The notes under the pieces are model-generated. The model saw only the letters and a list, made by a program, of their open reading frames with translations. It did not search any database and was not told where the DNA came from. A program made the position numbers and the translations under genes. Positions 51,465 through 60,024 of a stretch of 64,000 nt of DNA are shown in pieces (position 1 is the first letter of the stretch; the number at the start of each line of letters is the position of its first letter). The stretch comes from TMP-86 sp044226865 (lineage in GTDB: Bacteria > Pseudomonadota > Gammaproteobacteria > Steroidobacterales > Steroidobacteraceae). The DNA lies in contig JBGAGE010000002.1 in NCBI GenBank assembly GCA_044226865.1, forward strand, positions 496,001-560,000. Reading direction: 5' to 3'.

Positions 51465-54323
51465 ATGCAGAACATCCGCATCCGGGGCGCTCGCACCCAC
51501 AACCTGAAGAACCTGGAGCTCGACCTGCCGCGCGACCGGCTGATCGTGTTCACCGGGCCGTCGGGCTCTGGCAAGTCCTCCCTCGCCTTCGACACCATCT
51601 ATGCCGAAGGACAACGCCGTTATGTCGAGTCGTTGTCCGCCTACGCGCGCCAGTTCCTGTCGATGATGGACAAGCCCGACATCGATTCCATCGAAGGGTT
51701 GTCCCCCGCCATCGCCATCGAGCAGAAATCCACCTCGCACAATCCGCGCTCCACCGTCGGCACGGTGACCGAGATCCACGATTACCTGCGCCTGCTGTTC
51801 GCGCGAGCCGGTACGCCGCGCTGCCCCGATCACCACATCGACCTGGCGGCGCAGACGGTGAGCCAGATGGTGGATGCGGCGCTGGCGCATCCGGAAGGCA
51901 CCGCCCTGATGCTGCTCGCACCGGTGGTCGCCGAGCGCAAGGGCGAGCACGCCGAGGTGCTCGAGGACCTGCAGGCCCGCGGCTTCGTGCGCGCACGGAT
52001 CGACGGCAAGGTGGTGGAGCTGGACCAGGCTGCCGCGCTCGATGCGCGCCGCAAGCACAGCATCGAGGCCATCGTCGACCGCTTCAAGGTGCGCGCGGAC
52101 CTGGCGCCGCGCCTGGCCGAATCCTTCGAAACCGCCCTGTCGCTGGGCTCGGGCGTGGCGCGGCTCGCCTTCCTCGAACCGGGGCGCGAGGAGCAGGTGT
52201 TCTCCGACAAGTTCGCCTGCCCGATATGCGATTACTCCTTGAGCGAATTGGAGCCGCGGCTTTTTTCGTTCAACAGTCCCGTCGGCGCCTGCCCCGCCTG
52301 CGATGGCCTGGGCACGCAGGAATTCTTCGATCCGGACAAGATCGTCGGCAATGCCGAGCTGTCGCTCGCGGGCGGCGCCGTGCGCGGCTGGGACCGGCGC
52401 AACGCCTACTATTTCCAGCTCATCCAGTCGCTCGGCCGGCACTACAAGTTCGACATCGAGGCACCCTTCGCCTCGCTCGATGAGCACCTGCGCCAGGTGG
52501 TCCTGTTCGGCAGCGGTGAGCAGCAGATCGAGTTCAAATACCTCGACGGCAAGGGCGGCACGATCCGGCGACGGCACGCCTTCGAGGGCATCGTCAACAA
52601 CATGGAGCGGCGCTACCGCGAGACCGAGTCCGCGGCGGTGCGCGAGGAATTGTCGAAATACCGCTCCAACCGGCCCTGCCCCGAGTGCGGTGGCGCGCGC
52701 CTGAACCGTGCGGCGCGCCATGTGTTCATCGACGGGCGCAGCGTGCCGGAGTTGTCGGCATTGTCGGTGCAGCGGGCGCTGGAGTTCTTCGGCTCCTTGA
52801 AGCTCGCCGGCTGGCGCGGCGAGATCGCCGCCAAGATCGTCGCCGAGATCGCCAGCCGCCTGGGGTTTCTCGCCAATGTCGGGCTCGCCTATCTCACACT
52901 CGACCGCAGCGCCGACACCTTGTCGGGCGGCGAAGCCCAGCGCATTCGCCTCGCGAGCCAGATCGGGTCGGGCCTGGTGGGCGTGATGTACATCCTGGAT
53001 GAACCCTCGATCGGCCTGCATCAACGCGACAACCAGCGCCTGCTGGAAACGCTGCTGCGCCTGCGCGACCTGGGCAACACCGTGATCGTGGTGGAGCACG
53101 ATGAGGATGCGATCCGCCAGGCCGATCACGTGGTGGACCTGGGTCCCGGCGCCGGCGTGCACGGCGGCGAAGTCGTGGCGCAGGGAACACCGGCGGACAT
53201 CGCCGCCAATCCGGCGTCCGTCACGGGCCAGTTCCTGAGCGGCGCGCGCGCCATAGAAATCCCGGCGCGGCGCGTGGCCTTCGACCGCAAGCGTGTGTTG
53301 AGCGTGGTGGGCGCGACGGCCAACAACTTGAAGAACGTCACCGCCGAGTTCCCGCTGGGCGCCATGACCTGCGTCACCGGCGTGTCGGGCTCCGGCAAAT
53401 CCACCCTCGTGGTCGACACGCTGCTGCGCGCCGTCGCCACGCAACTGAACCGCGCCGCCGCCGGCAATGCGTATTTCGAGCGCATCGTGGGCCTGGATCA
53501 CATCGACCGTGTCATCGACATCGACCAGAGCCCGATCGGCCGCACGCCCCGCTCCAACCCCGCCACCTACACCGGCTTGTTCGCGCCCATCCGTGAAATC
53601 TTCGCCGCCGTTCCGGAAAGCCGTGCGCGCGGCTATGAGGCGGGGCGTTTCAGCTTCAACGTCAAGGGCGGACGTTGCGAGGCCTGCCAGGGCGATGGCG
53701 TGATCAAGGTGGAAATGCACTTCCTGCCCGATGTGTATGTGGCCTGCGATGTGTGCAAGGGCAAGCGCTACAACCGCGAGACCCTCGAGATCCGCTTCAA
53801 GGGCCGCAACATCTTCGAGGTGCTCGACATGACCATCGAGGACGCGCTGCCGCTGTTCGCCGCCATCCCCGCCGTCGCCTCGAAGCTCCAGACCCTGCTC
53901 GACGTGGGGCTGTCCTACGTGCGGCTGGGGCAGAGCGCCACGACGCTGTCGGGTGGCGAGGCGCAGCGCGTGAAACTCGCCAAGGAATTGTCCAAGCGCG
54001 CGACGGGCCGCACGCTCTACATCCTGGACGAACCCACCACCGGCCTGCACTTCACCGACATCCAGCAGCTGCTGGGCGTCCTGCGCCGCCTGCGCGACGA
54101 AGGCAACACCATCATCGTCATCGAGCACAACCTGGATGTCATCAAGACCGCGGATTGGGTCATCGACATGGGGCCCGAGGGCGGTGAAGGTGGCGGCCAG
54201 GTGGTGGCGGCGGGAACGCCGGAGCAGATCGCAGCCCACGCCGGCTCGCACACCGGGCGCTACCTGGCGGGCGTGCTCGCGCGCGGCGCATCCGCGGCAT
54301 CACCGGCCCGGCGCCGCGCCTGA
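51465..54323 (+). CDS. uvrA: excinuclease ABC subunit A
   Basis: A 952-residue DNA damage recognition ATPase for nucleotide excision repair. Two ABC modules: Walker A GPSGSGKSSLAF at the N terminus and GVSGSGKSTLV at about 640; signatures LSGGEAQRIRLA and LSGGEAQRVKLA; zinc modules include CPICDYS...CPAC and CEACQGDG...CDVC. Start ATG 51465. The 104-bp gap to the MFS start shows no CTGT-N8-ACAG LexA box. The last 64 bases overlap the convergent BtuF-like gene tail to tail. Confidence 0.97.
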   Translation: MQNIRIRGARTHNLKNLELDLPRDRLIVFTGPSGSGKSSLAFDTIYAEGQRRYVESLSAYARQFLSMMDKPDIDSIEGLSPAIAIEQKSTSHNPRSTVGTVTEIHDYLRLLFARAGTPRCPDHHIDLAAQTVSQMVDAALAHPEGTALMLLAPVVAERKGEHAEVLEDLQARGFVRARIDGKVVELDQAAALDARRKHSIEAIVDRFKVRADLAPRLAESFETALSLGSGVARLAFLEPGREEQVFSDKFACPICDYSLSELEPRLFSFNSPVGACPACDGLGTQEFFDPDKIVGNAELSLAGGAVRGWDRRNAYYFQLIQSLGRHYKFDIEAPFASLDEHLRQVVLFGSGEQQIEFKYLDGKGGTIRRRHAFEGIVNNMERRYRETESAAVREELSKYRSNRPCPECGGARLNRAARHVFIDGRSVPELSALSVQRALEFFGSLKLAGWRGEIAAKIVAEIASRLGFLANVGLAYLTLDRSADTLSGGEAQRIRLASQIGSGLVGVMYILDEPSIGLHQRDNQRLLETLLRLRDLGNTVIVVEHDEDAIRQADHVVDLGPGAGVHGGEVVAQGTPADIAANPASVTGQFLSGARAIEIPARRVAFDRKRVLSVVGATANNLKNVTAEFPLGAMTCVTGVSGSGKSTLVVDTLLRAVATQLNRAAAGNAYFERIVGLDHIDRVIDIDQSPIGRTPRSNPATYTGLFAPIREIFAAVPESRARGYEAGRFSFNVKGGRCEACQGDGVIKVEMHFLPDVYVACDVCKGKRYNRETLEIRFKGRNIFEVLDMTIEDALPLFAAIPAVASKLQTLLDVGLSYVRLGQSATTLSGGEAQRVKLAKELSKRATGRTLYILDEPTTGLHFTDIQQLLGVLRRLRDEGNTIIVIEHNLDVIKTADWVIDMGPEGGEGGGQVVAAGTPEQIAAHAGSHTGRYLAGVLARGASAASPARRRA

Positions 54324-55159
54324 TCCAGCGTCCGGCACAGCGTTTCCACGCCCTTGAGGATGCGCGGCGACATGCGGTTGAGCAGGTCCGGCTCGATCGC
54401 GTAGACATGGCCTGAACGGACCGCATTCAAGTTGGCGAAGCGGTCCCAGGCGCGCACCTGCCGCCGCCCTTCCGCGCCCGCGGCCCCCACGATGATCACG
54501 TCCGGATTGCGCGCCAGCACCGCTTCCAGGTCCACCACCGGGGCGAGGCCCGACAGGCCGGCGAACACGTTCGCTCCGCCGCACAACTCCAGCACCTCGT
54601 TCACCACATGTTCGCCGGTGAGCGTATACAGCGGGCGGTCCCACACCTGGTAGAACACCCGCAGCCGTGGGCGCCGTGCGTACTGCGCCTGCAAGGCCAA
54701 CCGCCCGGCGCGAAACTGCGCGGCGGCTTCGCGGCCCAGCCCGGGATGACCGCCGATCTGGCCGAACTGCAGCAGCGCGCCTTCGATGTCGGCCAGGTGG
54801 CGCTGTTCGGTGCCCAGCAGATTCAAACCCAGCTTGGCCAATTGCTCCTGCTGGCGCATGGGCGTGCCGCTCTTCCAATACACGACGAGATCGGGCTTGA
54901 GCGCCAGCAGGCGCTCGATGTCGATGGCGAACACATCCCCGACCCGCTCGATGCGGCTGGCCGCGGCCGGATAATTGCTCCAGGCATCCACCCCGACGAG
55001 TTTGTCGCCGGCGCCAACGGCGAAGAACAACTCCGTGATGTGCGGGCTCAAGCTCACGATGCGGACGGGCGCAGCAGCGGGCGTGGACGCCGGCGAACCC
55101 GCGGCGATGGCGGCGTTCGCATCCGGCATCCAGGCCAGCAGCACCAACCACAGCAGCAT
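54260..55159 (-). CDS. cobalamin/metal-chelate ABC transporter substrate-binding protein (BtuF-like), orphan
   Basis: About 299 residues with a signal peptide (MLLWLVLLAWMPDANA) and a two-lobed periplasmic binding fold; SLSPHITELFFAVGAGDKLVGVD and DLVVYWKSGTP are BtuF/FhuD-like, as is the last helix SPRILKGVETLCR. Start ATG 55159 was chosen because the signal begins there; an in-frame ATG at 55246 exists. No permease or ATPase lies nearby, so it may serve a distant BtuCD. The 3' end overlaps uvrA by 64 bases on opposite strands. Confidence 0.83.
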   Translation of the reverse strand: MLLWLVLLAWMPDANAAIAAGSPASTPAAAPVRIVSLSPHITELFFAVGAGDKLVGVDAWSNYPAAASRIERVGDVFAIDIERLLALKPDLVVYWKSGTPMRQQEQLAKLGLNLLGTEQRHLADIEGALLQFGQIGGHPGLGREAAAQFRAGRLALQAQYARRPRLRVFYQVWDRPLYTLTGEHVVNEVLELCGGANVFAGLSGLAPVVDLEAVLARNPDVIIVGAAGAEGRRQVRAWDRFANLNAVRSGHVYAIEPDLLNRMSPRILKGVETLCRTLDQARRRAGDAADAPRASTPAR

Positions 55160-55245
55160 TACGCGCGACAGGTGCGTGCGCGCGGTGCGCGGTGGCGCAG
55201 GTGCGGCGCGCGTTGCATAATCGCCGCAACACAAGGGGAATCGCA

Positions 55246-56436
55246 TTGTTCAAGGATCTCAAAGCACTGCCCGAGGATTCGATTCTAGGGCTGATGGCGA
55301 AATTCCGGGCGGATAATTCGGCCGACAAGATCGACCTGGGTGTCGGGGTGTTCCGCGACGAGGCAGGCAACACGCCGGTGCTCGCCTGCGTGCACCGCGC
55401 GGAAGCGCAGGTATTGAGCGCACAGACCACCAAGTCGTACGTGGCGCCGGCGGGACGCGCCGAATACAACGCGCTGGTGCAGGACATGGTGCTGGGCGCG
55501 CAGCACGTGGCGATCGCCCAGGGCCGCGCGCGCACCGTGCAGGCGCCCGGCGGCTGTGGCGCCTTGCGCCTCGGCGCGGAATTGATCCGCGCCGCCGCCG
55601 CCGGCACCACCGTGCACGTCAGCGATCCCACCTGGGGCAATCACCTGCCGCTGCTGGGCGGCGCGGGCCTGTCGCTGGCGCGCTATCCCTACTACGATGC
55701 CGCCGCCGGGCGCCTGCGCTTCGATGCCATGCTCGAGGCGCTGGATCGCTGCAAGCCGGGCGATGTGGTGCTGCTGCATGCCTGCTGCCATAACCCTTCC
55801 GGCGCGGACCTCTCTCCGCCGCAATGGGCGCAGGTGCTCGCCGCATTGCAGCGCCGGAGCCTCGTGCCCTTCCTCGACCTCGCCTACCAGGGCTTCGGCG
55901 AAGGCCTGGATGCCGACGCACACGGTGTGCGCCTGCTCGCCGCCGAATTACCCGAAGTGCTGATCGCCGTGAGCTTTTCCAAGAATTTCGGGCTGTACCG
56001 CGAACGCGTCGGCGCGCTCATCGTCACCGGCGAGCGCCCGCAGGCGGCCGATTCCATGTTGAGCAATGTGCTGCAGATTGCGCGCAGCATTTATTCGATG
56101 CCGCCGGACCATGGCGCCGCGGTGGTCGCCAGCATCCTGTCGCAGCCGCAGGAACGGCGTGCATGGGAGGCCGAACTGGACCAGATGCGCGGTCGCATCC
56201 GTGCCATGCGGCAACTGCTGTCCGCCACGCTGCGGCAGAAATCAGGGAGCGAGCGCTTCGATTTCATCCAGGGCCAGCACGGCATGTTTTCCCTGCTGGG
56301 CATTGGACCCGCGCAGGTGACGCGGCTGCGCGACGAGCACCACATTTACATGGTGCCGGACAGCCGCATGAACATCGCGGGGATCACCCCGCGCAACGTG
56401 GGGCACCTCGCTGACTCGATACTGAAGGTGCTGTAA
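55246..56436 (+). CDS. aromatic amino acid aminotransferase (TyrB/AspC type)
   Basis: A 396-residue class I PLP transaminase. The PLP lysine is in VSFSKNFGLYRERVGAL, with NPSGAD and DLAYQGFGEG as conserved flanking elements. It transfers amino groups between aspartate/aromatic amino acids and 2-oxoglutarate. The start is TTG 55246 with AAGGGG nine bases upstream; no ATG suits. Divergent from the BtuF-like gene. Confidence 0.9.
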   Translation: MFKDLKALPEDSILGLMAKFRADNSADKIDLGVGVFRDEAGNTPVLACVHRAEAQVLSAQTTKSYVAPAGRAEYNALVQDMVLGAQHVAIAQGRARTVQAPGGCGALRLGAELIRAAAAGTTVHVSDPTWGNHLPLLGGAGLSLARYPYYDAAAGRLRFDAMLEALDRCKPGDVVLLHACCHNPSGADLSPPQWAQVLAALQRRSLVPFLDLAYQGFGEGLDADAHGVRLLAAELPEVLIAVSFSKNFGLYRERVGALIVTGERPQAADSMLSNVLQIARSIYSMPPDHGAAVVASILSQPQERRAWEAELDQMRGRIRAMRQLLSATLRQKSGSERFDFIQGQHGMFSLLGIGPAQVTRLRDEHHIYMVPDSRMNIAGITPRNVGHLADSILKVL

Positions 56437-56476
56437 CGCGCGAGCGCGGCGGGCGGCGCCGGCCGGTGGTCCCCGC

Positions 56477-57361
56477 TCAACCCTTGAGGGCGGAGCGCAG
56501 GCTGGCGATTTCGTTGGCGGACTCGTGCATGATCTCGCCCGCCTTCTCGCCATTCAGCCGCAGGCGCTGGATCACGGGCGAATCCTGCATCGCGGCTTCG
56601 AGGCCATCCGGATCGGAGGCGAATGAGGCCATCAGCAACGCCGCGGCGATCACATCGGAAAGATCGGGCGGATTTTCCGATTCGCGCATCAGGTCATCCT
56701 GCGAGGAAATCGCCTCGGCCATGGCATCCGAGAACTCCCAGTTCTCGAGGATCGCCTTGCCGATGGCGGCATGCCAATCGCGGATCATGTCGTTCATCGC
56801 TTCCTGATGCATGAACAGCATCGGGTGTTTTTCCGCCCGCGTGACGATGTACAGCTTGCCGATGCCATGCAGCAGGCCCGCCAGCATGGCTTCATCGGCG
56901 TTCAACTTGGTGAGCCTGGATGCCAACACGTAGGATAGCGCCGCGACGTGCGTGCTCGATTCCCAGAGGTCCTCGAGGAATTTCTCCAGGCCCTTCAACT
57001 TGCTGGCGCTGCGGATCTGCGCCATCGCGAAGGAGATCGCGGCGCTGCGCACCATGTTGTGGCCCATGCGGTTCACCGCCGTGCGCAGGTCGGTGACCTG
57101 CTTGCCCGAGCGGTTCAACAGGGCCGAATTGGCCATCTTCAACAGGCGTGCCGCCAGCGCCGGTTCCGAACCGACGATTCGCACCACTTGTTCGACGGTG
57201 GACCCTTCGTCGGCCAACGCGCGGCGCACCCGCACTGCCACATCCGGAAACGAGGGCAATTCAACCCGTCCTCCGGACAATTCCACCGACAAGGAACGCA
57301 CGAATTCGAAGGCGGCGGCCTGACCCGATTCGCCCGACTGGCTCGCTGCCTCCACGCTCAT
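56477..57361 (-). CDS. HDOD domain protein
   Basis: A 294-residue signalling-output protein with the HDOD fold (about 30-225): PSFPDVAVRVRRAL, EPALAARLLKMANSAL, LHGIGKLYIV. The catalytic HD residues of related HD-GYP enzymes are replaced, so it is likely a protein-interaction module. Start ATG 57361 (MSVEAASQSGES); the frame continues upstream without a clear start. Likely regulates chemotaxis, stress or cyclic-di-GMP outputs; no partner is next to it. Confidence 0.82.
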   Translation of the reverse strand: MSVEAASQSGESGQAAAFEFVRSLSVELSGGRVELPSFPDVAVRVRRALADEGSTVEQVVRIVGSEPALAARLLKMANSALLNRSGKQVTDLRTAVNRMGHNMVRSAAISFAMAQIRSASKLKGLEKFLEDLWESSTHVAALSYVLASRLTKLNADEAMLAGLLHGIGKLYIVTRAEKHPMLFMHQEAMNDMIRDWHAAIGKAILENWEFSDAMAEAISSQDDLMRESENPPDLSDVIAAALLMASFASDPDGLEAAMQDSPVIQRLRLNGEKAGEIMHESANEIASLRSALKG

Positions 57362-57510
57362 ACCACTGGTCCACTCATTGGCCACGACACTGCAATGGTT
57401 TTCGGCAGTTCGGCGCGCAACTTGAATGGGGGAATATGACGCCCGCTGCCCGTGGCTGCGGACGGGTCCTGGGCGGAACGGGTTCACAGATTGAGAACGG
57501 CCTGAACCCC

Positions 57511-57541
57511 TGGCGGGCCCGCCACGGGGCGCGAGGCGCCC
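57511..57541 (-). terminator. GC-rich hairpins downstream of the GNAT gene
   Basis: A perfect 14-bp palindrome TGGCGGGCCCGCCA (57511-57524) is followed by GGGCGC-GAG-GCGCCC (57527-57541). On the minus strand they lie 28 bases after the GNAT stop. No T tract; a Rho-independent role is possible only with caution. The rest of the 207-bp gap up to 57568 shows nothing else. Confidence 0.35.
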
Positions 57542-57568
57542 AGAAGCGCCGTTCGCTAAGGCATCGCC

Positions 57569-58102
57569 CTAACGACGCTTGCCGCCGGATGCGGTTGGAT
57601 CGGCGGTCTTGAAGCGTTGGCGAATCTCGCCGTTGCGGTTGCGTTCCTGGAACCGGCCGCCGGTGTAGGTTGCGAGCACTCCGCGCCAAAAGGCGATCGC
57701 GGTGGGATTACGGTCGTATTCGATGATTTCCCACTCGCCGGCAAAGCGGTTGAAGATGAGCGTGGCGGCTTCGCGCCCGATGCCCACCCGCCGATGCTGG
57801 CGCCGGATGAAGAACTCGGACAGCAGGAAGTCGGCGGACCTTTGCGCCGCGGCGGCGATGCGCGGCCGCGTCACCAGGGCGAAACCCACGCTTTCGGAAC
57901 CCTTCACGATCACGAGGGGATGCGACAACTCGTTGTTGAACCAGTTGGAGAAGATCTCGTCGTTTCGCGGAGCGTCTTCGACCAACACCGGGAATACGCC
58001 GGTGTTCAACTGCGACAGGTCTTCCAGGTATTCGCCATAGACCTGTTCGATCCATTGGCGATCCTTGGCCAGGTGCTTGCAGTCGCGAATGCTGACCAGC
58101 AA
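57569..58102 (-). CDS. GNAT family N-acetyltransferase
   Basis: A 177-residue protein. A GNAT motif A is seen as FFIRRQHRRVGIGREAATLIF with RRVGIG fitting the (R/Q)xxGx(G/A) signature, then EYDRNPTAIAFWRGVL. The C-terminal FKTADPTASGGKRR is polar. ATG 58102. No recognised substrate; the protein resembles the small predicted acetyltransferases found in many proteobacteria. Not coupled to neighbours. Confidence 0.8.
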   Translation of the reverse strand: MLVSIRDCKHLAKDRQWIEQVYGEYLEDLSQLNTGVFPVLVEDAPRNDEIFSNWFNNELSHPLVIVKGSESVGFALVTRPRIAAAAQRSADFLLSEFFIRRQHRRVGIGREAATLIFNRFAGEWEIIEYDRNPTAIAFWRGVLATYTGGRFQERNRNGEIRQRFKTADPTASGGKRR

Positions 58103-58196
58103 GAGACTCTCCTGAAAATAAAGGGCGCTACAAAAAAGAACAGCCCGGACAAGCGTACCTGACGGCAGCCTGGCCGGGCATTGTTCAAACGCCTAT

Positions 58197-58214
58197 CGAA
58201 GTAATATTACTTCG
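58197..58214. repeat. perfect 18-bp palindrome at the lipoprotein stop codon
   Basis: CGAAGTAATATTACTTCG at 58197-58214 overlaps the TAA stop of the lipoprotein gene (58207). It can form a stable hairpin in the mRNA and may act as an end-protecting or terminating structure; the following T stretch is short (GGCGTTTGAAC). Confidence 0.5.
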
Positions 58215-58413
58215 GCGCGCTTTCAGCGGCAGGAGCCGACTCCGCAGCAGGAGCGGACTCAGCGGCAGGAGCGGGCTCTGCAGCCGGCGCCATCGCAGCA
58301 GGAGCCGATTCGGCGGCAGGAGCTTCAGGAGCGGGAGCCGGAGCTTCCGTCTTGGCGCAGCCACCGAGCACGAACGCAGCGACGAAAGCGCTTAGAGCAA
58401 GTTTGGTCTTCAT
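58207..58413 (-). CDS. small Ala/Pro-rich lipoprotein
   Basis: A 68-residue lipoprotein: signal peptide with lipobox VLGGC (Cys 19), then a very low-complexity tail built of about seven PAAESA/APAAEPA units (residues 26-66). The tail has no Lys or aromatic residues and is acidic through Glu. It may act as a flexible spacer in the periplasm or at the outer membrane, like some Xanthomonas Ala/Pro-rich lipoproteins. The repeat units are also visible as degenerate 15-18 bp DNA repeats. Confidence 0.72.
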   Translation of the reverse strand: MKTKLALSAFVAAFVLGGCAKTEAPAPAPEAPAAESAPAAMAPAAEPAPAAESAPAAESAPAAESAPK

Positions 58414-58516
58414 CTAACGATACCCCAGAAAATTTAAGGAGGAGAAACAACCAAGGCAAACTAGTTTGTCTTCGGGTTTTACCCAGATCGCGGAACGCGA
58501 TTTTAGAGGTTTTTGC

Positions 58517-58522
58517 TATAAT
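58517..58522 (+). promoter_or_regulatory. candidate -10 box in the long pepQ leader
   Basis: TATAAT, a perfect -10, in an AT-rich stretch that stands out from its surroundings. The -35 partner is poor. It lies 165 bases before the pepQ ATG, so a long leader would follow. Further along is a 7-bp inverted repeat GGCTCCG (58591-58597)/CGGAGCC (58610-58616) in the leader. The region 58414-58687 (274 bp) shows nothing else recognisable. Confidence 0.4.
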
Positions 58523-58687
58523 TTCAAATCTGTTTCAACGGTTTTTAAAGATTATTGTTCATACGCCAACACGCCTTTAACGCACGCCTCGGCTCCGCGG
58601 GTTAAACGCCGGAGCCAATCTGCGTTATTTTCGCCGTGAGCCGAGTCCCTCACGTCTAGGCCCCCGCCCCATCAACGAGGTTACCGC

Positions 58688-60013
58688 ATGACCGACACCC
58701 TGGACGCGCTGTTCCCGGCGCACCTATGCACCATCCGGCAGCGCATGGACAAGGCCCTGGCGGCCTGCGGATTCGATGCCGTGGTCATCCATGCCGGGGC
58801 TCCGATCACCTTGTTCCTGGACGATCATGACTATCCCTTCAAGCCCAGCCCGCATTTCAAGGCCTGGGTGCCGCTGACCGAGCACCCCCATTGCGCCGTG
58901 GTCTACCGGCCCGGATCGCGGCCCAAGCTTCTGTTCAACCGGCCCGACGATTACTGGCACAAGCCGCCCGACCTCCCCACGGCGGACTGGACCCGCGAAT
59001 ACGAGCTGGTTCCGATCGCCCTGCCCGGGGATGCGAATGCGCACTGGAAGAGCCTCGAGCGGGCCGCCTTGATCGGCCCCCCGCCCGCCTTTGCCGGCGC
59101 GGACCCCTCCGCCGTCAATCCCACGCAATTGTTGACCCGGCTGCATTATGACCGCGCGGTCAAGACCCCCTATGAGCTGGCCTGCATGCGCCTGGCCAGT
59201 GAGCTGGGTGCACGCGGCCACCAGGCCGCCCTCGCCTGCTTCCGCGCCGGCGGCTCGGAATACGAGGCACACATGCGCTATCTCGAGGCCTGCCGGCAGC
59301 GCGAAGAGGAGATGCCGTACAACAACATCGTCGCCTTCAACGAGAACGGCGCGGTACTGCACTACCAGCACCTGGCGCGGCAGGCGCCGGCACAACGCCG
59401 CTCCTTCCTGCTGGACGCGGGCGCGCAATACCGCGGCTATGCCAGCGACATCACGCGCACGCATGCGGCGGGCCCCGGCGCGTTCGCTGACCTGGTGGCG
59501 GCCATGGACGCCGCGCAGCTGCGCATGTGCGATGAGATCCGCAGCGGCAAGGATTTTCGCGACGTCCACCTGAGCGCCCACCGCATGATCGGCGATGTCC
59601 TGCAGGCCGCGGGCCTGATCAAGTTGGGTGGCCAGGCTGCGGTGGAGGCCGGGCTCACCAGCGTGTTCTTCCCGCATGGTATCGGCCACCTGCTTGGATT
59701 GCAGGTGCACGACGTGGGCGGCGTGATGGGCGATTCGGCGGGCCACGAGCGGCCCCGCCCCGCCGGCCACCCGTACTTGCGCATGACGCGCATGCTCGAG
59801 CCGGGCGTGGTGGTGACGGTCGAGCCGGGCGTGTATTGGATCGACTCGCTGCTCAAGACCGCGGCGGCGGACGCGCGCCGCGAACTCATCGACTGGCAAT
59901 GCGTGGATGCGTTCCGGCCGTACGGCGGCATTCGCATCGAGGACAACGTGGTGGCCACGGCAGGAACGCCGGAAAATCTCACCCGCAACGCATTTGTAAG
60001 AATCGCGGCGTAG
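58688..60013 (+). CDS. pepQ: Xaa-Pro dipeptidase
   Basis: A 441-residue metallopeptidase (E. coli PepQ is 443) that cleaves Xaa-Pro dipeptides, and in some members organophosphates. C-terminal pita-bread domain with metal ligands in LLDAGAQYRGYASDIT (two Asp), FPHGIGHLLGLQVHD (His), TVEPGVYW (Glu) and GGIRIEDN (Glu). GAGGT six to ten bases upstream supports the ATG. Followed by the GT4 gene after 11 bases. Confidence 0.95.
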   Translation: MTDTLDALFPAHLCTIRQRMDKALAACGFDAVVIHAGAPITLFLDDHDYPFKPSPHFKAWVPLTEHPHCAVVYRPGSRPKLLFNRPDDYWHKPPDLPTADWTREYELVPIALPGDANAHWKSLERAALIGPPPAFAGADPSAVNPTQLLTRLHYDRAVKTPYELACMRLASELGARGHQAALACFRAGGSEYEAHMRYLEACRQREEEMPYNNIVAFNENGAVLHYQHLARQAPAQRRSFLLDAGAQYRGYASDITRTHAAGPGAFADLVAAMDAAQLRMCDEIRSGKDFRDVHLSAHRMIGDVLQAAGLIKLGGQAAVEAGLTSVFFPHGIGHLLGLQVHDVGGVMGDSAGHERPRPAGHPYLRMTRMLEPGVVVTVEPGVYWIDSLLKTAAADARRELIDWQCVDAFRPYGGIRIEDNVVATAGTPENLTRNAFVRIAA

Positions 60014-60024
60014 CTTTTCCATGT

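Noticed and set aside
51462..54251. A 929-codon minus-strand open frame opposite uvrA
   Set aside because: Antisense to uvrA whose motifs are intact; no ribosome site or domain.
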